18,563 nt of DNA from Actinomycetota bacterium (GCA_013812465.1 JACCTK010000112.1:1-18563), one strand, 5' to 3'; shown: positions 7,729-15,950, numbered from the stretch's first letter. A program made the numbers and translations. Notes: generated by a model not told the origin, from the sequence alone.

Positions 7729-8763
7729 ATGACGAACGCGAAGACAAGCTGTTGCGTCGGGCGTAGCGCTGGCGCCGCCACGGCGACGGGCGAATCGGCT
7801 TCTTTCGTGCCGCGCGGCGACCCGGTCGCCTTTGCGTGGCGCCGCCTCCCCGGCGGCCAGTTTCGCATGGGCACTTCACGACCGGGCTTCGAGGCGGACG
7901 GCGAAGGACCGGTGCGCACCGTGACGCTGAGCCCGTTTGCAATCGCCGCCCACACGGTCACGAACGCGCATTTCGGTGATTTCGTACGCGAGACCGACTA
8001 TGTCACCGATGCCGAGCGCCTCCACTGGTCGTTCGTGTTCCAAGCAGCGGTGGCGCCGGCGCTCAAGCGGCGCATCGTCAACGTGCCGCGCGAAACGCCT
8101 TGGTGGTACCCGGTGCCGCACGCTTATTGGGCGCAGCCCGAAGGCCCTGGCAGCACCGTGGTAGAAGGCCTCCATCATCCGGTGGTGCATGTTTCCTGGA
8201 ACGATGCCAAGGCGTATTGCGGCTGGTCGGCCACGCGGCTGCCGACCGAAGCGGAGTGGGAGTTCGCGGCGCGCGGCGGGCTTGATCAGGCGACGTATCC
8301 GTGGGGCGATGAACTGACGCCGGATGGCGCGCATCGCTGCAATATCTGGCAGGGTGATTTTCCGGGGCGTAACACCGGGGAGGACGGCTACGCCGCGCTC
8401 GCCCCGGTCGATGCCTATCTGCCCAACGGCTACGGGCTCTGCAACATGGTCGGCAATGTTTGGGAGTGGTGCGAGAACTACTTCGTGACCGGATACCCCC
8501 GCGAGACGTCCGCTATCGATCCGGTGTACGACACGCCCACGAGCGCGCGCTCGCTTCGAGGCGGCTCGTTTCTCTGTCACGCCTCCTATTGCGACCGCTA
8601 TCGGGTTGCGGCGCGAAGCGCGAACACGCCTGACACTTCGGCCGGGAACATCGGCTTCCGAGTTGTGACGGAAGCCATGCCAACGGCAGGCGGCGCCGAC
8701 CCATCCCGGCATCCAGCCGGAGACCCGGTCTCCGTCAAACCCGGTCCGGCTCAAATCGAGTAG
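7729..8763 (+). CDS. Formylglycine-generating enzyme (SUMF1/FGE family)
   Basis: A 344-residue oxidase that converts the active-site cysteine of sulfatases to formylglycine. The FGE-sulfatase domain spans about 35-315: it opens with RLPGGQFRMGT, then has SWNDAKAYC and RLPTEAEWEFAARGG, PWGDEL, and MVGNVWEWCENY. The C-terminal active site reads FLCHASYCDRYRVAARS, then NTPDTSAGNIGFRVV. The pair Cys283/Cys288 corresponds to the copper-binding, catalytic pair of known FGEs (human Cys336/Cys341). The N-terminal CC (residues 8-9) is also common in bacterial members. ATG 7729 is chosen because the upstream open frame is antisense or out-of-frame shadow of the sulfatase; the ribosome site is weak. It lies 53 bases after the sulfatase stop on the same strand, and shares its relaxed base use, so the two form one functional cassette. 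Confidence 0.93.
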   Translation: MTNAKTSCCVGRSAGAATATGESASFVPRGDPVAFAWRRLPGGQFRMGTSRPGFEADGEGPVRTVTLSPFAIAAHTVTNAHFGDFVRETDYVTDAERLHWSFVFQAAVAPALKRRIVNVPRETPWWYPVPHAYWAQPEGPGSTVVEGLHHPVVHVSWNDAKAYCGWSATRLPTEAEWEFAARGGLDQATYPWGDELTPDGAHRCNIWQGDFPGRNTGEDGYAALAPVDAYLPNGYGLCNMVGNVWEWCENYFVTGYPRETSAIDPVYDTPTSARSLRGGSFLCHASYCDRYRVAARSANTPDTSAGNIGFRVVTEAMPTAGGADPSRHPAGDPVSVKPGPAQIE

Positions 8764-8793
8764 AACTAACACCACACCCCTCACGGACACCCA

Positions 8794-9933
8794 GTGAAAC
8801 CTGTCCGCCAGATAACAGAGCCTCCAACCAACCCAGGGCGTTCAGAATGGCAAATCATCGATTGGACAATTGACGCCGAATCGCTCGAGTGCCGGCCCTC
8901 CTTCCCCGCCGGCTACCGCCCGGGTGTCGGAATCGTCGGGTGCGGTGGGATCGTGACGCTCGCGCACCTTCCGGCCTACACCGCCTACGGCGTCGACGTG
9001 GTGGGCGTGTACGACCCGGCGCCCGAGGCCACTCGAGGCCTCCGGGAGCGGTTTCCGGTGGTCGGTCGCGTGTTCGAGAGCCTCGATGAGCTGCTAGCCG
9101 AGCCACGGATCGAGATCGTCGACATCGCGACCCATCCGGCGGAACGCTTCGAACTCGTCGAGCAGGCGCTCGAAGCGGGGAAACACGTGCTCTCGCAGAA
9201 GCCGTTCGCGCTCGAGCTCGGCGCGGCGCGCGAGCTCGTGGAGGACGCGGAGCGCCGCGGGCTCCGCCTCGCTGTAAACCAGAACGGGCGCTGGGCGCCC
9301 CCCTGGCGGATCGCGACGCTGCTCGTCCAGCAGGGCGCTGTGGGCGAGGTGTGCGCCGTGACGCATCTCTACGAGCACGACTTCGGCTGGACGCTCGACT
9401 CCTGGCCGGACGAGCTCGAGCATTTCGTGGTGTACGACTTCTCGTCGCACTGGATCGACATCACCCGCTGCTGGCTCGACGCGAAGACGATCGCGGCGGT
9501 CAGAGCGCTCGAGTACCGCAACCCAGGGCAACCCCCGGAGAGCAAGGCGCCATGGGGGGCGTGGGTGCTCGCCGAGTGCACCGACGGCACGAGCGCGGCG
9601 ATCCGCAGCATCGGCACTGAGACGCAGCGGCCCGGCAACCCGTTCTGGATCCACGGCACCGAGGGGACGATTCGGGGCAGCGTGCGCCAGGGAACCGACT
9701 TCGTCGAGCTCGAGCGCGACGGGACGGTGACGCGGTACGCGCTCGAGGGCGACTGGTTCCCGGACGGCTTCGCGGGGACGCTGGGCGAGCTGTGCAGCGC
9801 GATCGCCGAGGACCGCGAGCCGTTCAACTCAGCCCGACACAATCTCCTATCGCTGCAGATGACGCTCGCGGCGTGCCGATCGGCCGAGCGGAACGGCGCT
9901 CCCGTCGCCCTCAGCGAGGACGCGGGCGGATGA
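8794..9933 (+). CDS. Gfo/Idh/MocA-family oxidoreductase (first copy)
   Basis: A 379-residue NAD(P)-dependent dehydrogenase of the glucose-fructose oxidoreductase/myo-inositol dehydrogenase type, acting on sugars or cyclitols. The Rossmann motif is GIVGCGGIV (46-54). The substrate-side motif is HVLSQKPFAL (K136-P137), with Gln where most members have Glu before the Lys-Pro. The C-terminal half has SSHWIDITR. GTG 8794 is the only start codon in frame before the fold, but no ribosome site precedes it. Residues 1-25 are unlike the family, while FPAGYRP just before the fold looks native. The natural 5' end may therefore have been lost where the gene meets the sulfatase/FGE cassette, 30 bases upstream. 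GC is high, like the actinobacterial neighbours. The specific substrate is unknown. Confidence 0.85.
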   Translation: MKPVRQITEPPTNPGRSEWQIIDWTIDAESLECRPSFPAGYRPGVGIVGCGGIVTLAHLPAYTAYGVDVVGVYDPAPEATRGLRERFPVVGRVFESLDELLAEPRIEIVDIATHPAERFELVEQALEAGKHVLSQKPFALELGAARELVEDAERRGLRLAVNQNGRWAPPWRIATLLVQQGAVGEVCAVTHLYEHDFGWTLDSWPDELEHFVVYDFSSHWIDITRCWLDAKTIAAVRALEYRNPGQPPESKAPWGAWVLAECTDGTSAAIRSIGTETQRPGNPFWIHGTEGTIRGSVRQGTDFVELERDGTVTRYALEGDWFPDGFAGTLGELCSAIAEDREPFNSARHNLLSLQMTLAACRSAERNGAPVALSEDAGG

Positions 9934-9947
9934 TCCTCACCCGCTGA

Positions 9948-10061
9948 CTCTCGATGCACACCATGCCGACGCGCCATCTCCCGGATCGACAACCCCTCCA
10001 GCTCACGATCCCTACGGATCCGCTCACACAACTGGGAGGAGGCTCGTGCCACCCGCGACAA
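9948..10061 (-). mobile_element. IS21-type transposase (istA) N-terminal remnant
   Basis: On the minus strand a frame reads SQLCERIRRDRELEGLSI, then REMARRHGVHR. This matches the start of IS21-family IstA proteins, whose N-terminal helix-turn-helix reads like 'ELFERIRRDxREEGLSIRxLARRHGVHRRTVRxAL'. After GVHR the frame becomes the antisense of the end of the first Gfo/Idh gene, so only about 40 of some 400-500 residues remain. No istB and no clear terminal repeats were seen. It fills most of the 240-base gap between the two Gfo/Idh genes and marks a past rearrangement. Confidence 0.5.
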
Positions 10062-10172
10062 CGCACGGAGTCATGAGCTGCCTTGACTTGGACGCTCCGG
10101 ACCCGCTCGTCGTCCTGGGCGCCAGGCGGGGAGCGAATCGCGCGCCTGCGTCGGCCAGGGGCTTGGTGGGTC

Positions 10173-11279
10173 GTGTCTAACGAGGCTCATGGCCCTGAGA
10201 AGGGAGTGCTCCCGGGAACGCGCGATACCGTCCGCATCGGCGTCATCGGCTGTGGAAACGTGCTGCAAGAGATGTACTACCCCCGAGCCCGCGCGCTAAG
10301 CCCGGGTCTCGTCGAGCTCGTCGCGGCCTGCGATCTCGAGGAGTCACGACGTGAGCTCGTGCGCGGGCGACTCGGGCTGACCAGGTTCAGCACGGACTAC
10401 CGCGAGCTTGTCGACGCGGACGACATCGATCTGCTTCTCGTGCTCACGCCGATGCAGACGCATGGGGAGATCGCATTGGCGGCGATCGAGGCCGGCAAGC
10501 ACGTTCTGGTCGAGAAGCCAATGGCCACGACGCTCGAGCAAGGAAGACGGCTCGTCGAGGCGTCGCGTACGAGCCGCGGCTACCTCGTTCCGGCTCCACA
10601 CGTCGTGCTCAGCCCGACCTTCCAGGACATGCGGAAGCGGATACAAGGTGGCGACATCGGCCGCGTGCACCTCGCTCGAGCGCTACAGGGCTGGAGCGGT
10701 CCGGACTGGGGTCAGTGGTTCTACCGAAAGGGCGGTGGGTCGCTGTTCGACCTCGGCGTGTACAGCATCACAACCCTCACCGGTCTGATCGGCCCAGCCA
10801 GGCGCGTGACAGCCTTTGTCGGCATCGCGAATCCCGAGCGCGTCGCGGAAGGCGAGACCATTACCGCCGAGGCGGACGACAATGAGCAGGTACTCATCGA
10901 CTTCGGGGATCAGACGTACGCGGTCGTAACGACCGGGTACACGATCCAGGAGCATCGCCGCCCGTGGATCGAGCTCTACGGGAGCAATGGCACAATCCAG
11001 ACGCTTGGCTTCCTCGAGGGGTTCGAGCTCTGGCAGAGCGATCTCGGGGACTGGCAGATCTATCGAGACCGGCGACACCTGGAGTGGCACTTCACCGACG
11101 GCTTGACTCACCTCGTCAACTGCATCCGTGACGGAGTGCGGCCGCTCGTAACACCCGAACATGCCTTTCATGTACTCGAGATCATGCTGCAGGCGATGGA
11201 GTGCGGCAGGGACGGGCAGGCGAGGGAGATCGAGAGCACTTTCACACCACCGTCGTTCTCAGGGCCGGAGCCGGGTTGA
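10173..11279 (+). CDS. Gfo/Idh/MocA-family oxidoreductase (second copy)
   Basis: A 368-residue NAD(P)-dependent sugar or cyclitol dehydrogenase. The Rossmann motif is GVIGCGNV (from residue 23), and the catalytic-lysine motif is HVLVEKPMA. The C-terminal domain contains GGGSLFDLGVYSI, with Tyr where many members have His. It is only distantly similar to the first copy, so this is not a recent duplication. The start is uncertain. GTG 10173 has a GGTGGG stretch close upstream. GTG 10206 is also possible, and a TTG at 10083 would add unlike residues that border the istA remnant. It converges with the isomerase/epimerase gene, leaving 31 bases between them. A Gfo/Idh enzyme beside xylose-isomerase-like barrels is a usual pairing in oxidative sugar or inositol catabolism. 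Confidence 0.87.
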   Translation: MSNEAHGPEKGVLPGTRDTVRIGVIGCGNVLQEMYYPRARALSPGLVELVAACDLEESRRELVRGRLGLTRFSTDYRELVDADDIDLLLVLTPMQTHGEIALAAIEAGKHVLVEKPMATTLEQGRRLVEASRTSRGYLVPAPHVVLSPTFQDMRKRIQGGDIGRVHLARALQGWSGPDWGQWFYRKGGGSLFDLGVYSITTLTGLIGPARRVTAFVGIANPERVAEGETITAEADDNEQVLIDFGDQTYAVVTTGYTIQEHRRPWIELYGSNGTIQTLGFLEGFELWQSDLGDWQIYRDRRHLEWHFTDGLTHLVNCIRDGVRPLVTPEHAFHVLEIMLQAMECGRDGQAREIESTFTPPSFSGPEPG

Positions 11280-11310
11280 GGCCCGAGGCTGTCCGACTTT
11301 CTGTGGGCAG

Positions 11311-12150
11311 TCAGTCTCCCGTCCCGAGCAGCCGTTCCAGGAAGACGCGAGTGCGAGCCACGTCGTCGACGACGGAAGCACCTCCATAGCGCTCGATCAT
11401 GAAGTTGCACGAGATGCGCCGCTCGTTGATGACCGCCAAGAGGGAAGGCCAGTCGACGTCGCCTGTGCCGACAACGACCTCTTTACCCCATGCCCCCGGC
11501 TCGGACGGAGCCCGCGCATCCTTGACATGGATCTGCCGAACGCTGCCCGCGAGCACGTCCAGTGCCGCGACCGGGGCTCCGGCGCCGTAGAGGATCATGT
11601 TGGCGGGATCGAAGTTGACGCAGACGCCGGGGTGAGAGAGCTCCTCCAGCACCGACAGCAGGGTCTCGGCCGTCTCCTGGCCGGTTTCCAGCCCGAGCGC
11701 GATTCCGTGCGCCGCGAAACGGTCGGCAATCTGACGGACGCGACCGACCATCTTTTCGCGGAGACCGTCGGCCTGAGTCGACGGCAGGAACCCAGCGTGC
11801 ATGGTGACGAGCTCGAGGAAGAGTCGCTCGGCAAGCACCGCGGCACTCTCGACCATTTCGAGGTTTGCAGGCCAGGTGTCGTCTAGCCGAATTCCACCGG
11901 TCTCCCGGATCGATGCGAGTGTGGAGTAATCCTCGCCGAGGGTCGTGATCATGCCGGACACCGCCCGCACTCCAGCACGGTCCAGCACCTCCATCGTTTC
12001 CGCGACCGACCACTGTCCGCTCAGAAGAACCCCCAGCCCGAGTTGAAGTTCACGGACACCCGCCTCATGGCATGCGCGCGCCAGATCCCCTGGGCCGGCG
12101 CTCTCGAACGACCATGAGCACACGCCGATCTCGTCTCTCAAAGGCCGCAT
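11311..12150 (-). CDS. Sugar phosphate isomerase/epimerase (xylose-isomerase-like TIM barrel)
   Basis: A 279-residue single-domain AP-endonuclease-2-type barrel, the usual family length. The metal ligands are visible: Glu155 (LGLETG), Asp181 (VNFDPAN), His208 (QIHVKDA) and Glu253 (FMIERY). It would isomerise or epimerise a sugar or keto-sugar; the substrate is unknown. ATG 12150 is preferred. It has GAGAG directly before it and lies 26 bases after the PIG-L stop, whereas the longer frame to 12222 would overlap PIG-L with residues unlike the family. It is the last gene of the long minus-strand operon and meets the second Gfo/Idh gene tail to tail. The single barrel is clearly different from the two fused barrels at 3698-5314. 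Confidence 0.88.
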   Translation of the reverse strand: MRPLRDEIGVCSWSFESAGPGDLARACHEAGVRELQLGLGVLLSGQWSVAETMEVLDRAGVRAVSGMITTLGEDYSTLASIRETGGIRLDDTWPANLEMVESAAVLAERLFLELVTMHAGFLPSTQADGLREKMVGRVRQIADRFAAHGIALGLETGQETAETLLSVLEELSHPGVCVNFDPANMILYGAGAPVAALDVLAGSVRQIHVKDARAPSEPGAWGKEVVVGTGDVDWPSLLAVINERRISCNFMIERYGGASVVDDVARTRVFLERLLGTGD

Positions 12151-12176
12151 CTCTCGCTGGTAGGCACGTGCGTTGC

Positions 12177-12881
12177 CTACGGAAGGACTCGGTGCGTTGT
12201 CGCACGGAGCCACGTCAAGCACGGAATGAAGCCCTCGGCGTAGTCAACTCCGCACTGGTGCCCGCGGTAGCGCCCGGTTGTCCGCGCCTGATCGATGAAG
12301 TCGACGCCGTGATACTCGCGCACCCAGGTCATCTGGCTCTCGTGAGCCTCGAGCATCGCAATCTTCATCTCGATCACGTCGCTCGTGTCGACGAACTCCG
12401 TCGGGGAGAAGCCGACTCCTGCGACTGTCTCCATGAAGTAGAGAGGGGTGACAAGGGGATAAGGAGGCTCGTCGGTCGCGATGAGCGGCGAAGTCGCGAG
12501 GTAGCTCGCGTTGAACACGAGCTTCGAGATCTCGAGGTGATCCGTGTGGTAGTCGTTCGGATGATGGGTGATGATGACGTCGGGCTTCGAGCGCCGGATC
12601 AAGTCAATGACCATCCGGAGTTGCTCCCGGTCTGCGGCGAGGACCTCGTCGTCGGGAATACCCAGGGTCGCGTGTTCCGCGCCGGCGATCTCAGCAGCTC
12701 GCTCGGCCTCGACCGCTCGAATGCGCGCGATCTCCTCCGGGCCATAGTGGGAGGCCCCCTTGTCCCCCTGCGCCGCGTGGCACATCACGACTGAGTGGCC
12801 CTCGCGGCAGTAGCGGGCCATCGTTCCGCCGCAAAGCAGCTCGACATCGTCTGGATGAGCTCCGACAGCAAGTACGCGCAT
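12177..12881 (-). CDS. PIG-L/LmbE-family zinc-dependent N-deacetylase
   Basis: A 234-residue deacetylase of the family that includes GlcNAc-inositol deacetylase MshB and BshB, removing acetyl groups from N-acetylglucosamine-type substrates. The zinc site is AHPDDVE (His9, Asp12), with the second zinc histidine in HHPNDYHTDH (His115). The Asp in HPDD next to the ligand is the usual catalytic base. The start ATG 12881 has GAGGAAGGAG 7 bases upstream; a GTG one codon earlier is too close to that site. It is 20 bases after the ATPase stop in the operon. The context of nagA and a SIS isomerase points to an acetylated amino sugar or its conjugate as substrate. A role in mycothiol synthesis is less likely here because no mshA/C/D partners are near. 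Confidence 0.9.
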   Translation of the reverse strand: MRVLAVGAHPDDVELLCGGTMARYCREGHSVVMCHAAQGDKGASHYGPEEIARIRAVEAERAAEIAGAEHATLGIPDDEVLAADREQLRMVIDLIRRSKPDVIITHHPNDYHTDHLEISKLVFNASYLATSPLIATDEPPYPLVTPLYFMETVAGVGFSPTEFVDTSDVIEMKIAMLEAHESQMTWVREYHGVDFIDQARTTGRYRGHQCGVDYAEGFIPCLTWLRATTHRVLP

Positions 12882-12887
12882 CACTCG

Positions 12888-12898
12888 ACTCCTTCCTC
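12888..12898 (-). promoter_or_regulatory. Ribosome binding site of the PIG-L deacetylase gene
   Basis: The minus strand reads GAGGAAGGAGT. The core AAGGAG is 8 bases before ATG 12881, which decides between that ATG and the GTG at 12884. Confidence 0.65.
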
Positions 12899-12901
12899 GT
12901 T

Positions 12902-14038
12902 TCAGAACGGAACTGCATCATCCGAGACTCGCTCATCGTCCACGTCGCGAGTTCTGACTAACCGCGCAGCCCCAGCAGAACCGCCCCGGTCATCGCCTGC
13001 CAAACCGAAGCTGTGCGCCCCGCGGTCTGTGGCGTGTCCATTTGTCGCATCGAACTGACGTAGATGCGCGCGCTTGATCGCAAACGTTTGCGCCGTTCCG
13101 GCGCGAATCCGGCTTTCAGCGGGGACCTTCGCGACTAGATCGACGTCGGAAAGGCGTAGATGCACGAGTTGCTCGTCGCCGAGGTATTCGACAACCTCCA
13201 CACGAGCCTCGAGAGCTAGATCGCCGTCACCTGGCGAACGCCACTCCACGTGTTCGGGCCGAAAGCCGATCAGGGCCCGCACATCGTCGAGGCCGAGCGC
13301 ATGGGACGAGACGATGTTCATCGCGGGAGAGCCGATGAAGGAGGCGACAAAGATGTTCGCGGGTGCCGTATAGAGGTCCTGTGCTGTACCTGCCTGCTGG
13401 ACCGCACCGTCACGCATGACCGCGATGCCGTCTCCCATTGTCATCGCCTCGGTTTGGTCGTGCGTGACGTAGATCGTCGTGGTGCCGAGACGGCGCTGAA
13501 GTTTGAGAATCTCGGCTCGCGTCTTCACACGAAGCGCCGCATCCAGGTTTGACAGCGGCTCGTCCATAAGAAAGACAGCAGGCTCTCGAACGATTGCGCG
13601 CCCGAGGGCGACACGCTGTCGCTGACCGCCAGAAAGCGCCTTCGGCTTCTTTTCAAGAAAATTCTCGAGATCAAGCAGGCGTGCGGCTTCCCGAATTCTG
13701 GTAGCGATCTCGCGCCGCGAGACGCCCCTCATCTTGAGCGGGAACCCCATATTCTGGGCCACGGTCATCTGTGGGTAGAGCGCGTAGCTTTGAAAGACCA
13801 TCGCGATGTCACGCTCGCGCGGCGGTAGCTCGGTGACGTCCCGTCCTGCGATCTCGATCGAACCAGACGATACTGCTTCGAGGCCCGCGATCATCCGTAA
13901 CGATGTCGTCTTGCCGCATCCGGAAGAGCCGACCAGCACGACGAACTCACCGTCGTCGACATGAAGATCAAGGTTGGACACAGCGACGGTGCCGTCACCG
14001 TATGTCTTGCTGACACCGGAAAGAGTGACAGTGCCCAC
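12902..14038 (-). CDS. Sugar ABC transporter ATPase (MsmK/UgpC/MalK type)
   Basis: A 378-residue ATPase that powers carbohydrate importers of the CUT1 class. Walker A is GSSGCGKT (37-44), the Q-loop is VFQSYALYPQ, the signature is LSGGQ (135-139), Walker B is FLMDE (156-160), and the switch region is VTHDQTEAM. A TOBE-type regulatory domain follows (FRPEHVEW). The family normally ends near FDATNG, here about residue 335. A further ~42 residues rich in Asp, Arg and Gly look unlike the family and may result from loss of the original stop. The start GTG 14038 overlaps the regulator's TAG by one base (TAGTG). The matching binding protein and permeases are not in the window, so this ATPase either serves a transporter coded elsewhere or was separated from it. 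Confidence 0.93.
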   Translation of the reverse strand: MGTVTLSGVSKTYGDGTVAVSNLDLHVDDGEFVVLVGSSGCGKTTSLRMIAGLEAVSSGSIEIAGRDVTELPPRERDIAMVFQSYALYPQMTVAQNMGFPLKMRGVSRREIATRIREAARLLDLENFLEKKPKALSGGQRQRVALGRAIVREPAVFLMDEPLSNLDAALRVKTRAEILKLQRRLGTTTIYVTHDQTEAMTMGDGIAVMRDGAVQQAGTAQDLYTAPANIFVASFIGSPAMNIVSSHALGLDDVRALIGFRPEHVEWRSPGDGDLALEARVEVVEYLGDEQLVHLRLSDVDLVAKVPAESRIRAGTAQTFAIKRAHLRQFDATNGHATDRGAHSFGLAGDDRGGSAGAARLVRTRDVDDERVSDDAVPF

Positions 14039-14841
14039 TAAGGGTCCGTGCGCTGGATCTTCGGCCGCGGCCGAGTGAGAACTGTACGCATGCGGTAGCG
14101 GTCGGCTCTGTAGGCGACGAGGGAGGTCTCAATGAGGCGCTTCGCGGAATCGAAGGTGGATGTCGAAGACATCAACACCGCGTCGCCATCGTCTATCGCG
14201 AGGAAACCTGCACTGCGCTCGTCCGCAGGCGCCGCCCAGACGACGTACTCCGCCTGCATCGGCTCGACACCAAGCGCCGTCAGCGTCGCATAGAGCGACG
14301 CAGCGCTGTAATCGACGAGCTCGATACCTGGCGCGCGTGTTTGAGGGACAACGCTCTTTGAAAGAGCGAACTCGTAACCGTCGAGCAGTCGCACTCGCTC
14401 GAGGTGGAACATCGGACTCCCAGGAGCCACACCGAAGACCTCGGCTTCGTCGGCGTGGGCGGACTTGAGCTCAGCGCTGAGCACACGCGACGTCGTCGGA
14501 AGCCCGCGCGACGCGGCGAGATCGGTCAAGCTCGTCAGCGTGTTCGACTCGCTCACCGGTCCTGAGCTCACGAACGTTCCCCGCCCGACGTACGACTCGA
14601 TCTGCCCGTCGCGCTCGAGGTCTGCCAGTGCGCGCCTAACCGTCCCCCGCCCAACGCCGAACCGCTTGCACAAGTCACGCTCCGCGGGGAGCCGGTCTCC
14701 GGGATTAAGCGCACCCATTGCGATCTGCTCCGAGAGGGAGTCGTAGAGTTGCTTGTAGAGCGCAGGCGCGGCAGGAAGGATGTTCCTCGAATCGGACGCT
14801 CCAATCGATGACGCGAGGAGAATGCGGTTGGCCCGGCTCAT
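14038..14841 (-). CDS. GntR-family regulator with UTRA domain (HutC/NagR-like)
   Basis: A 267-residue transcription factor. The winged helix-turn-helix is at about 27-93: ALYKQLYDSLSEQI, PGDRLPAERDLCKRFGVGRG and then TVRRALADLERDG, GRGTFV. The C-terminal UTRA domain (about 105-260) binds small molecules, usually sugar phosphates. In the HutC subgroup (NagR, DasR) the ligand is often GlcN6P or GlcNAc6P, which fits the flanking nagA and SIS genes. The start ATG overlaps the SIS gene's stop by four bases (ATGA) and its own stop overlaps the ATPase start by one, so it is part of the operon. A palindrome in the operon's promoter (17324-17340) is the likely binding site, giving autoregulation; that is inference. 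Confidence 0.92.
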   Translation of the reverse strand: MSRANRILLASSIGASDSRNILPAAPALYKQLYDSLSEQIAMGALNPGDRLPAERDLCKRFGVGRGTVRRALADLERDGQIESYVGRGTFVSSGPVSESNTLTSLTDLAASRGLPTTSRVLSAELKSAHADEAEVFGVAPGSPMFHLERVRLLDGYEFALSKSVVPQTRAPGIELVDYSAASLYATLTALGVEPMQAEYVVWAAPADERSAGFLAIDDGDAVLMSSTSTFDSAKRLIETSLVAYRADRYRMRTVLTRPRPKIQRTDP

Positions 14842-15950
14842 TCGCTAGACCGACGCAAACTGCCCTCCGGCAACGGCCTCTCTCGAATCGGCGCGGTCGC
14901 TCTCTTCGCTCGCACCGACGAAAGGTAGTTCTCAGCCCACGGGGGGTCGTCAGGATCGCGACCGGCGAGCTCGGCTAGTCGCAGGGCGAGCGCGAGCGCA
15001 TACGGGAAAGAGAGAATCGGGACAAGGCGCGGGTCGTCGTCTTCCCTGCACGGGATTCGCACGATGCGAGAACCCATCGATCGACAGCTTTCCTCGGTCC
15101 CTGTGAGGTGAGGATCGGAAGCGGTCTCGAGACTGATCGCGAGGCTGCCATCGGTCAGCGCGAACATCGCGGAAGTCGCCCCCTCCCGACTCTCGACGCC
15201 CTCGCAAGGAACTCCGGCGATCTCCTTGAGGAGGAGCGCTGTTTCCAGGGCGGCCGCCCAGGCGACGCTGGTTCCGAAAGCGATCGCTAATGGCGGCAGC
15301 CTGTCGAGGGCGAGCCCATCGATCCATTCCGGTGCATGCTCGAGGTTGCGGCGCGCCAAATCCGGTGTCGCCCGAGTTGCCAGCTCGAGCTCGTCGTCTC
15401 CGGTCAGTTGCGCGACCAAGAGCAGTGATGCTGCAAGTGCTGCCACATAGGACTGCGTGTGGGTGAGCGAGCGCTGCTCGGGCGCACTGACCACGAGCGT
15501 CGTCTCGGCGAGCGCGTTGAGCGTCGACTCAGGTGACGCCGTTACGAGCGCGAACTGGCCTATGCCGAGTGCTTTTTGCGCGTTCACGATATCCCGCAAC
15601 TCTCCGGAGCTCGAGAAGACGAGGAGGTAGTCGCCGTCCTGCCACCGATAGCGACCGTGGACGAACACGCCAGCGGGAAGCGCGGTGACGCTCACTCCGC
15701 AGGGCTGCGCGAGAGAGGCGAGCGACAAAGCAAGTGCAGCGTAGTAGGAGGCTCCATTGCCGGACGCGACGATGCGGGTGACATCTGACTGTGCGAGCCG
15801 TGCGGCGGCTGCTTTCACCCCGGTCTCGTTTGCGAGCGTCTGGGTGATCGCGTTCGGGATGCCAAGCGCATCCGCCCAGACGAGCGATGTGCGCTCGGGC
15901 GGGGAGACGGAGGGCTCGCGGCCGTCGCGTCGGTCGTCCTCAGGCGTCAT
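14838..15950 (-). CDS. SIS-domain sugar-phosphate isomerase/deaminase (AgaS/GlmS-isomerase-like)
   Basis: A 370-residue protein with two sugar-isomerase (SIS) domains, like the isomerase half of GlmS or AgaS. SIS 1 shows SGNGASYYAAL and FSSSGELRDI, followed by THTQSYVAALAASLLL. SIS 2 shows AFGTSVAWAAALE, LLLKEIAGVPCEG and ESREGATSAMF. Next to nagA the expected reaction is conversion of glucosamine-6-phosphate to fructose-6-phosphate with release of ammonia, i.e. the job of NagB; this is inference from context. ATG 15950 is chosen: GGGGGGAAG lies 4-5 bases upstream, and it overlaps the nagA stop by 11 bases. The longer frame to 16010 would lie wholly inside nagA. No NagB-type deaminase is seen in the window. 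Confidence 0.87.
   Translation of the reverse strand: MTPEDDRRDGREPSVSPPERTSLVWADALGIPNAITQTLANETGVKAAAARLAQSDVTRIVASGNGASYYAALALSLASLAQPCGVSVTALPAGVFVHGRYRWQDGDYLLVFSSSGELRDIVNAQKALGIGQFALVTASPESTLNALAETTLVVSAPEQRSLTHTQSYVAALAASLLLVAQLTGDDELELATRATPDLARRNLEHAPEWIDGLALDRLPPLAIAFGTSVAWAAALETALLLKEIAGVPCEGVESREGATSAMFALTDGSLAISLETASDPHLTGTEESCRSMGSRIVRIPCREDDDPRLVPILSFPYALALALRLAELAGRDPDDPPWAENYLSSVRAKRATAPIRERPLPEGSLRRSSE

Noticed and set aside
10083..10172. Upstream extension of the second dehydrogenase from TTG 10083
   Set aside because: Residues are unlike the family, the start codon is rare and the region borders the IS remnant.
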